Below, piece after piece: positions 1-7,995 of a stretch of 64,000 bases of DNA (the stretch's first letter is position 1; every line of letters begins with the position of its first letter). Source of the stretch: Nocardioides sp. LHD-245 (GTDB lineage: Bacteria; Actinomycetota; Actinomycetes; Propionibacteriales; Nocardioidaceae); assembly GCF_030929495.1 (NCBI RefSeq), contig NZ_JAVFWN010000012.1, forward strand, positions 124,001 through 188,000, read 5' to 3'. Both the position numbers and the translations under genes were made by a program. The notes under the pieces were generated by a model, which worked only from the letters and a program-made list of their open reading frames with translations, ran no database searches and was not told the DNA's origin.

Positions 1-1060
1 CGAGGGTCGCGGCGACGGCGTCGTCGACGCGTAGCCCGCGCCGGCGGGCATCGGCGACGGCGACGAGGTCGGCCAGCGGCCAGTCGTCGCGCGCGGCGAC
101 CCGGGTCGCGACCAGCGAGACGGCGAGGGGGAGGTGGCCGGTGGCGTCGGCGAGCGCGGCGGCCGCCTCCGGCTCCGCGGCGACCCGCTCGGCACCGGCG
201 ATCGCGCCGAGCAGGCGGAGCGACTCGTCGGGGCTGAAGGAGCCGAGGGTGACCGCAGCGGCGCCCTCGGGCCGCAGCGCGCGGCGGCTCGTGACCAGGT
301 GCACGGTCGGGCCGGCCCGGACCAGGAGCGGACGCAGCTGCTCCTCGTCGGCGGCGTCGTCGAGGACGACGACCTGCGGCCGCTCGCGGAGCAGCGCGGT
401 GTACTGCTGGCGGCGCGCACGCTGGGCCGCCGGCGCCGTACCGCCCCCGAGGGCGCGGACCGCGGCCGTCAGGGCGGCCTCCGCGGCGACGGGCGGCAGG
501 TCGTCGTGGAAGCCGCGCAGGTCGACCTGGAGTCCGCCGGCGACCCACCCGGACGCGACCAGGGCCTGGGCCGCCCGGCGCGCCAGCTGGGTCTTGCCGC
601 TGCCAGCCAGTCCGTCGACGACCACCACCCGGGCGCCTGCCTCGACGGCGGCGAGCACCTCGGCCAGCTCGGGCCGGTCCACGGACGGCTCCTCCGGCGT
701 GGGCACCGGCGCGATCGCGGTGCCGACCATGCCCGCGTCGCGACGATGCTGCGCCGCACTGCTGCGTCGGCGCCAGTGGCCGGCGCTCGCACCGTCACCA
801 CCGAGCGCGGCGACGATCTCGGCCACCAGGTCGGCGTCGAGCCGCCGCCGGCCGTCGCGGAAGCAGTCGTAGACCGTGACCCGACCGACGTGGCACTCCT
901 GCTCCGGCAGGCCGCGGGCCCGGCGGGCCTCGACGACCCGCTCGGCGATCCGGGCGTACGACGGGCTGCCGGCCGCGGCGCGGAGCTCGCGCAGGCCGGC
1001 GGCGACGTCGTCGAGGGTCCAGGTCACGCCCTCGACCGAGGCCGGGCGGGTGACGGTCAC
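1..1060 (-). CDS. NB-ARC (STAND) ATPase transcriptional regulator, partial
   Basis: The gene runs off the left window edge, so only about the first 353 residues are visible. It starts at a GTG at 1060. The first ~90 residues form a helix-rich region resembling the HTH-like N-terminus common in actinobacterial NB-ARC regulators. A P-loop NTPase follows, with Walker A GLAGSGKT near residue 150 and a Walker B-like VVVLDDA near residue 235. This layout matches AfsR/SARP-related or other STAND regulators, which use ATP binding and usually a C-terminal repeat domain to control transcription. The C-terminal part and hence the regulated pathway cannot be seen. It is divergent from the secreted propeller gene at 1171. 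Confidence 0.75.
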   Translation of the reverse strand, partial: MTVTRPASVEGVTWTLDDVAAGLRELRAAAGSPSYARIAERVVEARRARGLPEQECHVGRVTVYDCFRDGRRRLDADLVAEIVAALGGDGASAGHWRRRSSAAQHRRDAGMVGTAIAPVPTPEEPSVDRPELAEVLAAVEAGARVVVVDGLAGSGKTQLARRAAQALVASGWVAGGLQVDLRGFHDDLPPVAAEAALTAAVRALGGGTAPAAQRARRQQYTALLRERPQVVVLDDAADEEQLRPLLVRAGPTVHLVTSRRALRPEGAAAVTLGSFSPDESLRLLGAIAGAERVAAEPEAAAALADATGHLPLAVSLVATRVAARDDWPLADLVAVADARRRGLRVDDAVAATL

Positions 1061-1083
1061 GCGGGTGAAGGTACCCGGTGCGT

Positions 1084-1117
1084 GTTCGGGAACGTTCGGG
1101 ATCCGGGACCGTCCCGG
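1084..1117. promoter_or_regulatory. Direct repeat plus inverted repeat in a divergent intergenic region
   Basis: Two 10-bp direct repeats, GTTCGGGAAC (1084-1093) and GTTCGGGATC (1094-1103), abut an inverted repeat CCGGGAC-C-GTCCCGG (1103-1117). They lie between the divergent NB-ARC regulator and the propeller gene. Direct repeats about one helical turn apart are compatible with a regulator site. No binding protein is identified, so this is only a candidate operator. Confidence 0.35.
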
Positions 1118-1170
1118 TCCGCGCCGGGAATGCTGGAGCCTCGCCATCGATGTCGTGAGGAGCGTGGAGC

Positions 1171-2523
1171 GTGCGGGTCAGGAAGAGTGCGGTAGCGGTC
1201 GCGGGAGCACTGCTGATGGCGTCCTCGGCGCTCGCCCCCGGCTCGGCCCACGCCGAGCAGGCAGCACCGAGCGTGCCGGTCGCCGCCCCCACCATCGCCA
1301 CCTACCCGGTGCCGACTCCCGACGCGGGGATCGAGTCCCTGGTCCGGGGAGCCGACGGCAACCTGTGGTTCACCGAGAGCAAGGGCTGGAAGCTGGGCCG
1401 GATCACGACCGGCGGCGCCATCACCGAGTTCGCCGTCGCGCCGCAGGGCGGCTCGACGGGGCCGACGAACATGGTGGCCGCCCACGACGGCCACCTCTAC
1501 TTCCTCACCGACACCTCGGCGCGCCTGCGGCGCGCGACCACAGCGGGCGCCGTCGAGCCGATGGCGAGCTACGGGTTCGGACAGGGCGGCTACCTGGCCG
1601 CCGCCAGGGACCGCGGCGTCTGGTCGACGAAGCTCGGCCCCAGCGACGCCGTCCTCCGCATGTGGGTCGACCCGGGTACGAACCAGACGACCGGGTGGCA
1701 GCTGCCCACGTCGTACGGCATGCCGACGCCGATGGCGGTCGCCGCCGACGGCGCGCTGTGGTACGGCGACGCGTTCGGTCACCTGCGCCGCGTCGATGAC
1801 GTCCACCCCGATCAGGGCGGCACCGAGCGCTCCTATCCCGTGCAGTGGACCAACGCCAACTACGACGCGACCTCCCTCGCCTTCGGTGCCGACGGCGCGC
1901 TGTGGGCGACCGGGTACTCGCCGGGGCAGATCCTCACGTCCTCGGAGGGTGGCGCGATCGGCCGCTTCGACGGCACCCGGCTCACGTCCTGGGAACTGCC
2001 GAAGCTCGCCCCCGGCGTCGAGCCCGTGCCGCACTCGATGGTCCTCGGCCCCGACGGAGCGCTGTGGTGGGCCGAGCGGGAGGGCATCGGCCGGATCGCA
2101 CCCGACGGGGCGATCTCCCGGGCCCGGATCGCGCCCTGGGACCCCGCCCAGATCGCGTTCGGCGGCGACGGCCGCCTCTGGTTCGTCGACCGGGCCGCCA
2201 ACCGGGTCGGCGCGATCACGATCGACGCGAACCTGTTCCCGCCCCGCCAGGTGGCCCGCAAGGTCAAGCTCCGCGGCGTCGTCGGTGGCAAGGTGAAGGG
2301 CCGGATCGTCGCGGAGCCCGGTTGCCGGGCGGGCAAGGTGGTCGCCTACGCCAAGCCGGGCAAGGGCAAGGCCCGCAAGATCGGCGCGGGCAAGGCCAAC
2401 GCCAAGGGCAGGTTCGCCGTGAAGCTGCGCAAGCGCGCCGCCGGCAAGGTGTTCGTCAAGGTCAAGGCGTCGGCGCCCTCGCCCGGGGTGCAGTGCCTGG
2501 CCGCGAAGTCCCGCGCCCGCTGA
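1171..2523 (+). CDS. Secreted Vgb/streptogramin-lyase-like beta-propeller protein
   Basis: A 450-residue protein starting at GTG 1171 behind a GAGGAG-like ribosome site. Residues 1-30 form a signal peptide ending near AHA. Residues ~40-350 contain repeated blade motifs such as GADGNLWFTE, AADGALWYGD, GADGALWATG and GPDGALWWAE, as in Vgb-type seven-bladed propellers. The last ~95 residues are rich in Lys, Gly and Ala and resemble a wall-interacting or Ig-like tail. The family includes virginiamycin B lyase, but many secreted members have no known substrate and lyase activity should not be assumed. It probably acts outside the cell. Confidence 0.7.
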   Translation: MRVRKSAVAVAGALLMASSALAPGSAHAEQAAPSVPVAAPTIATYPVPTPDAGIESLVRGADGNLWFTESKGWKLGRITTGGAITEFAVAPQGGSTGPTNMVAAHDGHLYFLTDTSARLRRATTAGAVEPMASYGFGQGGYLAAARDRGVWSTKLGPSDAVLRMWVDPGTNQTTGWQLPTSYGMPTPMAVAADGALWYGDAFGHLRRVDDVHPDQGGTERSYPVQWTNANYDATSLAFGADGALWATGYSPGQILTSSEGGAIGRFDGTRLTSWELPKLAPGVEPVPHSMVLGPDGALWWAEREGIGRIAPDGAISRARIAPWDPAQIAFGGDGRLWFVDRAANRVGAITIDANLFPPRQVARKVKLRGVVGGKVKGRIVAEPGCRAGKVVAYAKPGKGKARKIGAGKANAKGRFAVKLRKRAAGKVFVKVKASAPSPGVQCLAAKSRAR

Positions 2524-2545
2524 ACGCCCTGGCTCGGTGACACCA

Positions 2546-3118
2546 CTAGCGTTGCTGGATCTCCCGCGCGAGGGCGCTCAGCCTCGCGATGCGTGGATCG
2601 GTGCCGAGGAACTCGGTCAGCCAGCCGATCGCCTCGGTCACGTCACCAGCACCGTTCTCCAGGAGCGCCTCGATGTCGACCCAGTCCTTCGAGCGGTCGA
2701 AGAGGACCTTGAACACCATGAGGTCGGTCGCGGTCATCACCTTGATGTCCGTGCCGAGGAAGTCGACGGGTTCGGCGCGCTCCGCCACGAGTGCGTGATA
2801 GGTCGGATGCTGGGGCAGGAAGAGATCGACGGGGGTGTCGGGGGAGGGCCAGATCAGTCGGATCTGGCCGTCCCGGGCGATGGTCCGCCACGCATCGTCG
2901 GGGATCCGGATCTCCTCGGGCAGGCAGGCGAGCATGGTGTCTGGATGCTCGGGGTCTGCCATCACGTTGAGATCGATGTCCGCGGTGAAGCGCGGCTCGA
3001 GTACGTGCACGGCCAGCGCGATGGCGCCGCCGACCGCGTGGTCGAAGCCGGCGTCGCGCAGGGCCTCATGGACCGCACGCAGTCGGCGCAGGAGGAGGGG
3101 CTGGGGGCCGTCAGGCAT
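2546..3118 (-). CDS. Nucleotidyltransferase (AbiEii/MenT-like), putative toxin
   Basis: A 190-residue protein whose ATG at 3118 lies inside the end of the upstream XRE gene (8-nt overlap), implying translational coupling. An alternative start is at 3154. It shows the minimal nucleotidyltransferase signature: GGAIALAVH followed by the acidic pair in FTADIDLNV (D-x-D), then a conserved-looking MVFKVLFDRSKDWVDIEALL helix, typical of the AbiEii/AbiGii toxin superfamily. Known members transfer nucleotides to tRNA or protein targets and are neutralised by a cognate antitoxin. Pairing with an upstream HTH gene supports a toxin-antitoxin role, but substrate and toxicity are inferred. It is much shorter than classic AbiEii (~300 aa). 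Confidence 0.7.
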   Translation of the reverse strand: MPDGPQPLLLRRLRAVHEALRDAGFDHAVGGAIALAVHVLEPRFTADIDLNVMADPEHPDTMLACLPEEIRIPDDAWRTIARDGQIRLIWPSPDTPVDLFLPQHPTYHALVAERAEPVDFLGTDIKVMTATDLMVFKVLFDRSKDWVDIEALLENGAGDVTEAIGWLTEFLGTDPRIARLSALAREIQQR

Positions 3119-3455
3119 CGGCGAGCCGCGGACCAGCGGCGCGGCGGGCGACATCGCGCCAGATCGGCCCCAGGTTCGGCAGCTCGCGCGGCGGTTTGCG
3201 CGGGAAGAGGTCGCCGAACTCGAGTACGGCCAGGAACTGTTCGGGGACGGTGCGCCGCCTGCGTCGGACGGTGACCTCGAGTTCCAGCCCGGCGGCCTCG
3301 GCCAGGCGTGCCGCCTGGGCGAGACTGGGCTGGGTCGTCCCCTTGAGGTAGTTGTCGATCATCGAGCGACTCACCCCGGATCGCGCCGCGAGCGCGCTCT
3401 TGGACAGTCCGGACTGCTCGAGGATCCGGGCGACGGTGCTGCTGGCGGTGGCCAT
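3111..3455 (-). CDS. XRE-family HTH protein, putative antitoxin
   Basis: A 114-residue protein from ATG 3455, preceded by a good GGAGG four bases upstream. Residues ~5-60 form a Cro/C1-type helix-turn-helix (SGLSKSALAARSGVSRSMIDNYL). Residues 65-114 are basic and then proline-rich, with a probable partner-binding segment ending in GPIWRDVARRAAGPRLADA. It overlaps the nucleotidyltransferase start by 8 nt, so the pair is one transcript. The palindrome at 3466-3483, 10 bp upstream of its start codon, is a likely autoregulatory operator. The antitoxin role is inferred from gene pairing. A plain transcription regulator is possible. Confidence 0.75.
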   Translation of the reverse strand: MATASSTVARILEQSGLSKSALAARSGVSRSMIDNYLKGTTQPSLAQAARLAEAAGLELEVTVRRRRRTVPEQFLAVLEFGDLFPRKPPRELPNLGPIWRDVARRAAGPRLADA

Positions 3456-3465
3456 ACCTCCATGA

Positions 3466-3483
3466 TGTACGAAAAAGCGTACA
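3466..3483. promoter_or_regulatory. Perfect palindrome, candidate XRE autoregulatory operator
   Basis: TGTACG-aaaaag-CGTACA is a perfect 6-bp inverted repeat with a 6-bp AT-rich centre. It sits between the divergent XRE gene (start 3455) and the esterase gene (start 3501). Position and symmetry fit a dimeric HTH regulator that represses its own promoter. Confidence 0.55.
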
Positions 3484-3500
3484 CATGGAAGGCTGAGCGC

Positions 3501-4403
3501 ATGGCCCTCCATCCCCAGGCTCGCGCGGCTGCCGCGAACGCCGCTGCACAGCCCCCGGTGAACGGTCCCGGCTACGACATCGCCGCCGAGCGGGAGCGGG
3601 CCCGCGCGGCCGCCCTGGCCCAGGAGCGGCCGGCGGTGGCGGAGGTGCGCGACGTCGACGCGGGCGGCGTACCCGCACGGCTCTACCTCCCCGAGGGGTA
3701 CGACGCCGTGGTGGTGCACGCCCACGGCGGCGGGTTCGTGTTCAACGACATCGACGTGCACGACGCCGCCGTCCGGCGGTTCGCCAACCTCAGCGGCACG
3801 GCCGTGCTGAGCGTCGACTACCGCCGTCCGCCGGAGCACCGGTTCCCGGCGGCGCCCGACGACCTGTCCGCGGCGGTGCGCTGGCTCGACGACCAGCCGG
3901 AGCTGGCCGCCCTGCCGGCCTTCATCCACGGCGACAGCGCCGGAGGCAACCTGGCCCTCGTGGCGGCACTGCGCCGCCCCGACCGGTTCGCCGGGGTCGC
4001 GCTGATCTACCCGTTCCTCGACCCGAGCGCGGGCTTCGACTCCTACGCGACGGGCCCCGAGGGCTTCGAGCCGGCCGAGGCGGCCTGGTACTGGCAGCAG
4101 TACGCCGCCACGCCGGCCGACCTCGAGCACCCGGACCTCGCGCCGCTGCGCTCCGACGCGCTCGGGACGCTGCCGCCGACGCTGGTGGTCACGGCCGAGC
4201 ACGATCCGCTGAGCGACGAGGGGGAGCACCTGGTCCTGCTGCTCGCGGAGGCCGGCGTCGAGGTGGTCGGCACCCGCTACCTCGGCCAGGTGCACGGCTT
4301 CTGGCGGCACACCGACGTCTTCGACGCGGCCGAGCCGCTGATGTGGCAGGTCGCGGGCTGGATGCGGATGCACGTCGGCAGGGCCGGCCGCACCCCTCGC
4401 TGA
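3501..4403 (+). CDS. Alpha/beta hydrolase, HSL-type esterase
   Basis: A 300-residue cytoplasmic hydrolase with the hormone-sensitive-lipase family marks: oxyanion-hole HGGGF near residue 75, nucleophile motif GDSAGG near residue 145, the catalytic Asp in TAEHDPLSDEG and the catalytic His in QVHGFW near the C-terminus. Length and motif order match bacterial HSL/GDSAG esterases acting on short acyl esters. The start at 3501 skips 160 upstream in-frame codons that overlap the antisense XRE gene. It has its own transcription unit, and the substrate is not predictable. Confidence 0.85.
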   Translation: MALHPQARAAAANAAAQPPVNGPGYDIAAERERARAAALAQERPAVAEVRDVDAGGVPARLYLPEGYDAVVVHAHGGGFVFNDIDVHDAAVRRFANLSGTAVLSVDYRRPPEHRFPAAPDDLSAAVRWLDDQPELAALPAFIHGDSAGGNLALVAALRRPDRFAGVALIYPFLDPSAGFDSYATGPEGFEPAEAAWYWQQYAATPADLEHPDLAPLRSDALGTLPPTLVVTAEHDPLSDEGEHLVLLLAEAGVEVVGTRYLGQVHGFWRHTDVFDAAEPLMWQVAGWMRMHVGRAGRTPR

Positions 4404-4418
4404 CTGCTGCGGTAGGTT

Positions 4419-4445
4419 CCTTGTTGCAAACGTTTTGCAACAAGG
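4419..4445. promoter_or_regulatory. Nur-box-like palindrome overlapping the ribosome site
   Basis: Perfect 12-bp arms CCTTGTTGCAAA (4419-4430) and TTTGCAACAAGG (4434-4445) flank a 3-nt centre. Inside are TTGCAA (4424-4429), five bases, and TTGCAA (4435-4440), exactly the tTGCaa-N5-ttGCAA Nur box described for the nickel-responsive Fur-family regulator of Streptomyces coelicolor. The right arm overlaps the AAGGAGG ribosome site (4442-4448) of the permease gene, so the transcript could also form a hairpin that hides it. Nur control is inferred from the motif match. Confidence 0.65.
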
Positions 4446-4454
4446 AGGTGGAGG

Positions 4455-5480
4455 GTGGCGCGTCGCTGGACCGCCGGCCTGCTCGCCGTCCTCCTCGTCT
4501 CCGTGGTCGCCGGCACCGCCCTCGGTGCGATCCACGTCCCGTTCGGGAGCGTGGTGCAGGTCGTGGGCCACCATCTCTTCCTGCTGCCCGGCGAGCAGAC
4601 CTGGAGCGCGCCGCGGGACTCGATCGTCTGGGAGGTCCGGCTCCCGCGGGTGATCCTCGCGGCCGTCGTCGGCGCCGGACTCGCGGTCTCCGGCATGGCC
4701 CTGCAGGCGATGGTGCGCAACCTGCTCGCCGACCCCTACCTCCTCGGTGTCAGCTCCGGTGCCTCCACCGGCGCGGCCGCGGCGATCCTCTTCGGCGTCA
4801 CCCTCGGCCTCGGTGAGCACATGCTGTCGGCGAGCGCGTTCGTCGGCGCGATCGCGGCGTCCACGCTCGTGTACGTCGTCGCCCGCTCCGCCGGGAGGGT
4901 GACCTCCACCCGCCTCCTGCTCGCGGGGGTCGCGGTCGGCTACGCGCTCCAGGCGGTGACCAGCTTCCTCATCTTCGCCTCGGACTCCGCCGAGGGCGCC
5001 CGGTCGGTGATGTTCTGGCTGCTCGGCTCGCTGGCCCTCGCCGCCTGGGGGCAGCCGCTCGCCGTCGCGGTCGTGGTCGTGCTCCTCGCCGTCGCCGTGC
5101 TGACCGTCCTCGGCCGGCAGCTCGACGCGCTGGCGGTCGGCGACGAGACGGCACTCGCCCTCGGCGTACCCCCGGAGCGGTTCCGCACCGGCCTGCTCGT
5201 CCTGGTCGCGCTCTGTGTCGCGGTCGTCGTCTCGGCCGCCGGTGCCGTCGGCTTCGTCGGCCTCGTGGTGCCGCACCTGGCCCGCCGGGCGGTCGGCGCC
5301 GCGCACACCCGGGCCGTCCCGGTCGCCGCCCTGATGGGCGCGATCCTCCTGATCTGGGCCGACGTCCTGGCCCGGGTGCTGCTCGCCCCGCAGGAGATCC
5401 CGATCGGGATCATCACCGCGGTCGTCGGCGCCCCCTTCCTGCTCATCCTCGTCCGCCGCCTCCAGGCCACCGCGGCCTGA
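4455..5480 (+). CDS. FecCD-type ABC transporter permease
   Basis: A 341-residue, very hydrophobic protein with 9-10 predicted membrane segments. It shows FecCD/BtuC family motifs: RLPRVILAAVVGAGLAVSG, then GVSSGASTG, and a late GFVGLVVPHLARR followed by GADV-like IWADVLAR. The GTG start at 4455 follows a strong AAGGAGG with 6-nt spacing. It is the first gene of a four-gene operon with a binding lipoprotein, an ATPase and a methyltransferase. The family imports siderophores, haem, cobalamin or related metal chelates. The Nur-box-like operator points to nickel or cobalt complexes. Related actinobacterial cassettes have been annotated as putative F420-0 importers, so the substrate is open. Confidence 0.9.
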   Translation: MARRWTAGLLAVLLVSVVAGTALGAIHVPFGSVVQVVGHHLFLLPGEQTWSAPRDSIVWEVRLPRVILAAVVGAGLAVSGMALQAMVRNLLADPYLLGVSSGASTGAAAAILFGVTLGLGEHMLSASAFVGAIAASTLVYVVARSAGRVTSTRLLLAGVAVGYALQAVTSFLIFASDSAEGARSVMFWLLGSLALAAWGQPLAVAVVVVLLAVAVLTVLGRQLDALAVGDETALALGVPPERFRTGLLVLVALCVAVVVSAAGAVGFVGLVVPHLARRAVGAAHTRAVPVAALMGAILLIWADVLARVLLAPQEIPIGIITAVVGAPFLLILVRRLQATAA

Positions 5481-5505
5481 CCCCGCTCGACCACCAGGAG
5501 AACCC

Positions 5506-6483
5506 ATGCGCCGTCCCCTCGTCGCCCTCACCGCGACCGCCTCCGTGCTCGCCCTGTCCGCCTGCGGCCTGAACGCGACCGAGAAGTCCGCCGGGGGCGG
5601 CTCCGGTCCCTATCCGCTGAGCGTCGAGAACTGCGGGTCCGAGGTCACCTTCGACGCCGCCCCCGAGCGGGTGGTGCTGCTCAAGAGTGCGGCGGTGCCC
5701 TACCTGGCGTCGCTCGGCGTCCTCGACCGGGTCACCGCCCGGGCCGGGGAGTACCCGCGCGACTACTACGACGACGCCACCTGGTCCGCGCTCGAGGACA
5801 TCCCCGCGCTGACCGGTAAGACCGACACCTCGGGGCACCTGCTGGTCTCGAAGGAGGTCGTCATCGACCAGGAGCCCGACCTGGTCCTCGGCGAGGTCGA
5901 CAACCTGAGCCGCGACACCCTCGGCGACGTCGGGATCCCGTTGATCGAGGAGCCCGCGATGTGCGCCGCCGGGCTCGACGAGCCCGGCTTCGACGACATC
6001 GTCGACCAGATGACGACCTACGGGAAGGTCTTCGACCGGCCCGAGGAGGCCGCGGCGGCCGGCGCGGAGATCGAGGCGCGGGTGGCCTCGCTGACGGCCG
6101 AGCCGGCCGCGGAGCGACGTACCGCCGCGGTGCTGTACCCGACCGTCGGCGGCGGCGTGACCTACGCCTACGGCACCCGCAGCATGGCGCACCCGATCCT
6201 CGAGGCCGCCGGTTTCGAGAACGTCTTCGCCGACACTGACGAGCGGGTCTTCGAGGTGACGCCCGAGGAGCTGATCGGTCGCGACCCCGACGTACTGATC
6301 CTGCTCCACAGTGCCGGCGACCCGGCCCAGGTCGCCCAGGCGGTCACCGCGCTGCCCGGCGCGCAGAGCATCGCCGCGGTCCGCGACGACAACCTGATGC
6401 CGCTGCTGTTCAACTACGTCGAGCCGCCCACGCCCCTCGCGCTGGACGGTCTCGAGCAGGTCCGGGCGAGGTTCGGGTCGTGA
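5506..6483 (+). CDS. Periplasmic-binding lipoprotein (BtuF/FepB type)
   Basis: A 325-residue substrate-binding protein starting at ATG 5506 after CCAGGAGAA. A signal peptide ends in lipobox LSAC with lipidated Cys20. The mature part has the cluster-A binding protein fold typical of FecCD partners: the PERVVLLKSAAVPYLASLGV lobe start, a long linker helix, and a C-terminal lobe with EVTPEELIGRDPDVLILL. It captures the ligand outside the membrane and passes it to the permease encoded 26 bp upstream. It ends inside the ATPase start (GTGA). The ligand is not evident from the sequence. Confidence 0.85.
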   Translation: MRRPLVALTATASVLALSACGLNATEKSAGGGSGPYPLSVENCGSEVTFDAAPERVVLLKSAAVPYLASLGVLDRVTARAGEYPRDYYDDATWSALEDIPALTGKTDTSGHLLVSKEVVIDQEPDLVLGEVDNLSRDTLGDVGIPLIEEPAMCAAGLDEPGFDDIVDQMTTYGKVFDRPEEAAAAGAEIEARVASLTAEPAAERRTAAVLYPTVGGGVTYAYGTRSMAHPILEAAGFENVFADTDERVFEVTPEELIGRDPDVLILLHSAGDPAQVAQAVTALPGAQSIAAVRDDNLMPLLFNYVEPPTPLALDGLEQVRARFGS

Positions 6484-7262
6484 TCGTCGCCGAGGACCTG
6501 CACTTCGGGTACGACGCCCGCCCGGTGCTCCACGGCGTCGGGCTCGAGGCCCGGCCGGGCCGCGTGCTCGGCCTGCTCGGGCCCAACGGCAGCGGCAAGA
6601 CCACCGCCCTGCGGATGCTCTACGGATCGCTGCGGCCCGCCCGCGGGCGGGTCACGATCGGCGGCCGGCCGCTGGCGACCCTGCGGCCGCGGGAGGTCGC
6701 GCAGCAGGTCGCGGTCGTCGTGCAGGAGTCCGACGCCGACACCATGCTGACGGTGCGCGAGATGGTCACCCTGGGCCGGCTGCCGCGGCTGGGCACCTTC
6801 CAGCGCGCGGGCGCCGCCGACCGGCAGGCGATCGACGCCGCGCTCGCCCGGGTCGGGGCCACCCACCTGGCCGCGCGGGCGTACACCGACCTGTCCGGCG
6901 GTGAGCGGCAGCGCGTCCTGGTCGCGCGGGCGCTGGCCCAGGAGGCCGACTTCCTGCTCCTCGACGAGCCGACCAACCACCTCGACATCCGCTACCAGCA
7001 CGAGGTGCTCGGTCTGGTCCGCGAGGTCGCGACCAGTGCGGTCGTCGTGCTGCACGACCTCAACCTCGCGGCCCGCTACTGCGACGACCTGGTGCTCCTG
7101 CACCGTGGCCGGGTCGCGGCCGCCGGCCCGCCGGACCTCGTGCTCGACCCGGACCTCCTCGAACGCGTCTACGGCATCGGCGTGACCCGCACCGACGCCG
7201 CCGGCTATCCGCAACTGCTCTTCCACCCGCTCGCCGCCACCTCCGAGAGGCTCTCCGCATGA
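6480..7262 (+). CDS. ABC transporter ATPase (FecE/BtuD type)
   Basis: A 260-residue ABC ATPase with all expected motifs: Walker A GPNGSGKTT near residue 34, Q-loop in VVVQESDAD, signature LSGGERQR near 137, Walker B LLLDEPTNHLD and the switch His in VVLHDLNLAARY. Its GTG start overlaps the preceding stop (GTGA at 6480-6483) and its own stop overlaps the next ATG (7259-7262), so the operon is tightly coupled. It powers the FecCD-type importer. The family is clear; the transported ligand is not. Confidence 0.92.
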   Translation: MIVAEDLHFGYDARPVLHGVGLEARPGRVLGLLGPNGSGKTTALRMLYGSLRPARGRVTIGGRPLATLRPREVAQQVAVVVQESDADTMLTVREMVTLGRLPRLGTFQRAGAADRQAIDAALARVGATHLAARAYTDLSGGERQRVLVARALAQEADFLLLDEPTNHLDIRYQHEVLGLVREVATSAVVVLHDLNLAARYCDDLVLLHRGRVAAAGPPDLVLDPDLLERVYGIGVTRTDAAGYPQLLFHPLAATSERLSA

Positions 7263-7972
7263 CCACCCGGCCCCTGCCGCAGGACAGCATCAACGCCTAC
7301 TGGACCGGCCGCGCGCCGGCGTACGACGACTACCAGCAGCGTCCCGAGCGACGTGACCACGACCGCGCGGCCTGGGCCGAGGTCTTCGGTGCCGCGCTGC
7401 CGCCGGCGCCCGCCGCGGTCCTCGACCTCGGCACGGGCAGCGGGTACGTCGCGCTGCTGCTCGCCGGGCTGGGCCACGACGTCACCGCCACCGACCTGTC
7501 CGAGGGGATGCTGGCGCGGGCGCAGGCGCATGCCGCCCGGGCCGAGCCCGCCCCTCGGTTCCTGCAGGGCGATGCCGTCGCGCCGGACTTCCCCGACGCC
7601 TCGTTCGACGCGATCACCAACCGCTACCTGATGTGGACGCTGCGCGAGCCGGAGCGGGCGCTCGGGAACTGGCGCCGCGTGCTGCGGCCCGGGGGAGTGC
7701 TGGCGCTCGTCGACTCGACCTGGTTCCCGACCGGGCTGGACCGCGACACCTCCACGGACTTCGTCGAGCTCTACGACGACGGCGTCCGGGCGCTGCTGCC
7801 CCTCGCCGCCGCGACATCGATCGACGCCACCCGCGACGTCATCGCCGCCGCGGGCTTCGAGGACGTCACCGTCACCCCGCTGCGCAGCATCCTCGAGCTC
7901 GACCGCCGCTTCGGTGTCGCCCCGGACCACGAGGTCCAGCTGCAGTTCCTCGTCACCGCCCGCCGCACCTGA
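7259..7972 (+). CDS. Class I SAM-dependent methyltransferase
   Basis: A 237-residue protein with the class I methyltransferase core: motif I VLDLGTGSGYVALLLA near residue 50, acidic loop ATDLSEGML, and post-motif region FDAITNRYLMWTLREPERAL followed by RVLRPGGVLALVD. It is translationally coupled to the ABC ATPase by ATGA. As the last gene of an importer operon it may modify the imported ligand or an associated metallophore. This is inference, because the substrate-binding part is not diagnostic. No sequence resembling a terminator was seen in the 23 bp before the convergent neighbour. Confidence 0.8.
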   Translation: MTTRPLPQDSINAYWTGRAPAYDDYQQRPERRDHDRAAWAEVFGAALPPAPAAVLDLGTGSGYVALLLAGLGHDVTATDLSEGMLARAQAHAARAEPAPRFLQGDAVAPDFPDASFDAITNRYLMWTLREPERALGNWRRVLRPGGVLALVDSTWFPTGLDRDTSTDFVELYDDGVRALLPLAAATSIDATRDVIAAAGFEDVTVTPLRSILELDRRFGVAPDHEVQLQFLVTARRT

Positions 7973-7995
7973 GTCCCTGCCAACGATCGGTCGGA

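Noticed and set aside
4455..7972. Firm assignment as an F420-0 transporter
   Set aside because: Family resemblance alone does not set the ligand, no cofE or F420 gene is adjacent, and the operator resembles a Nur box.
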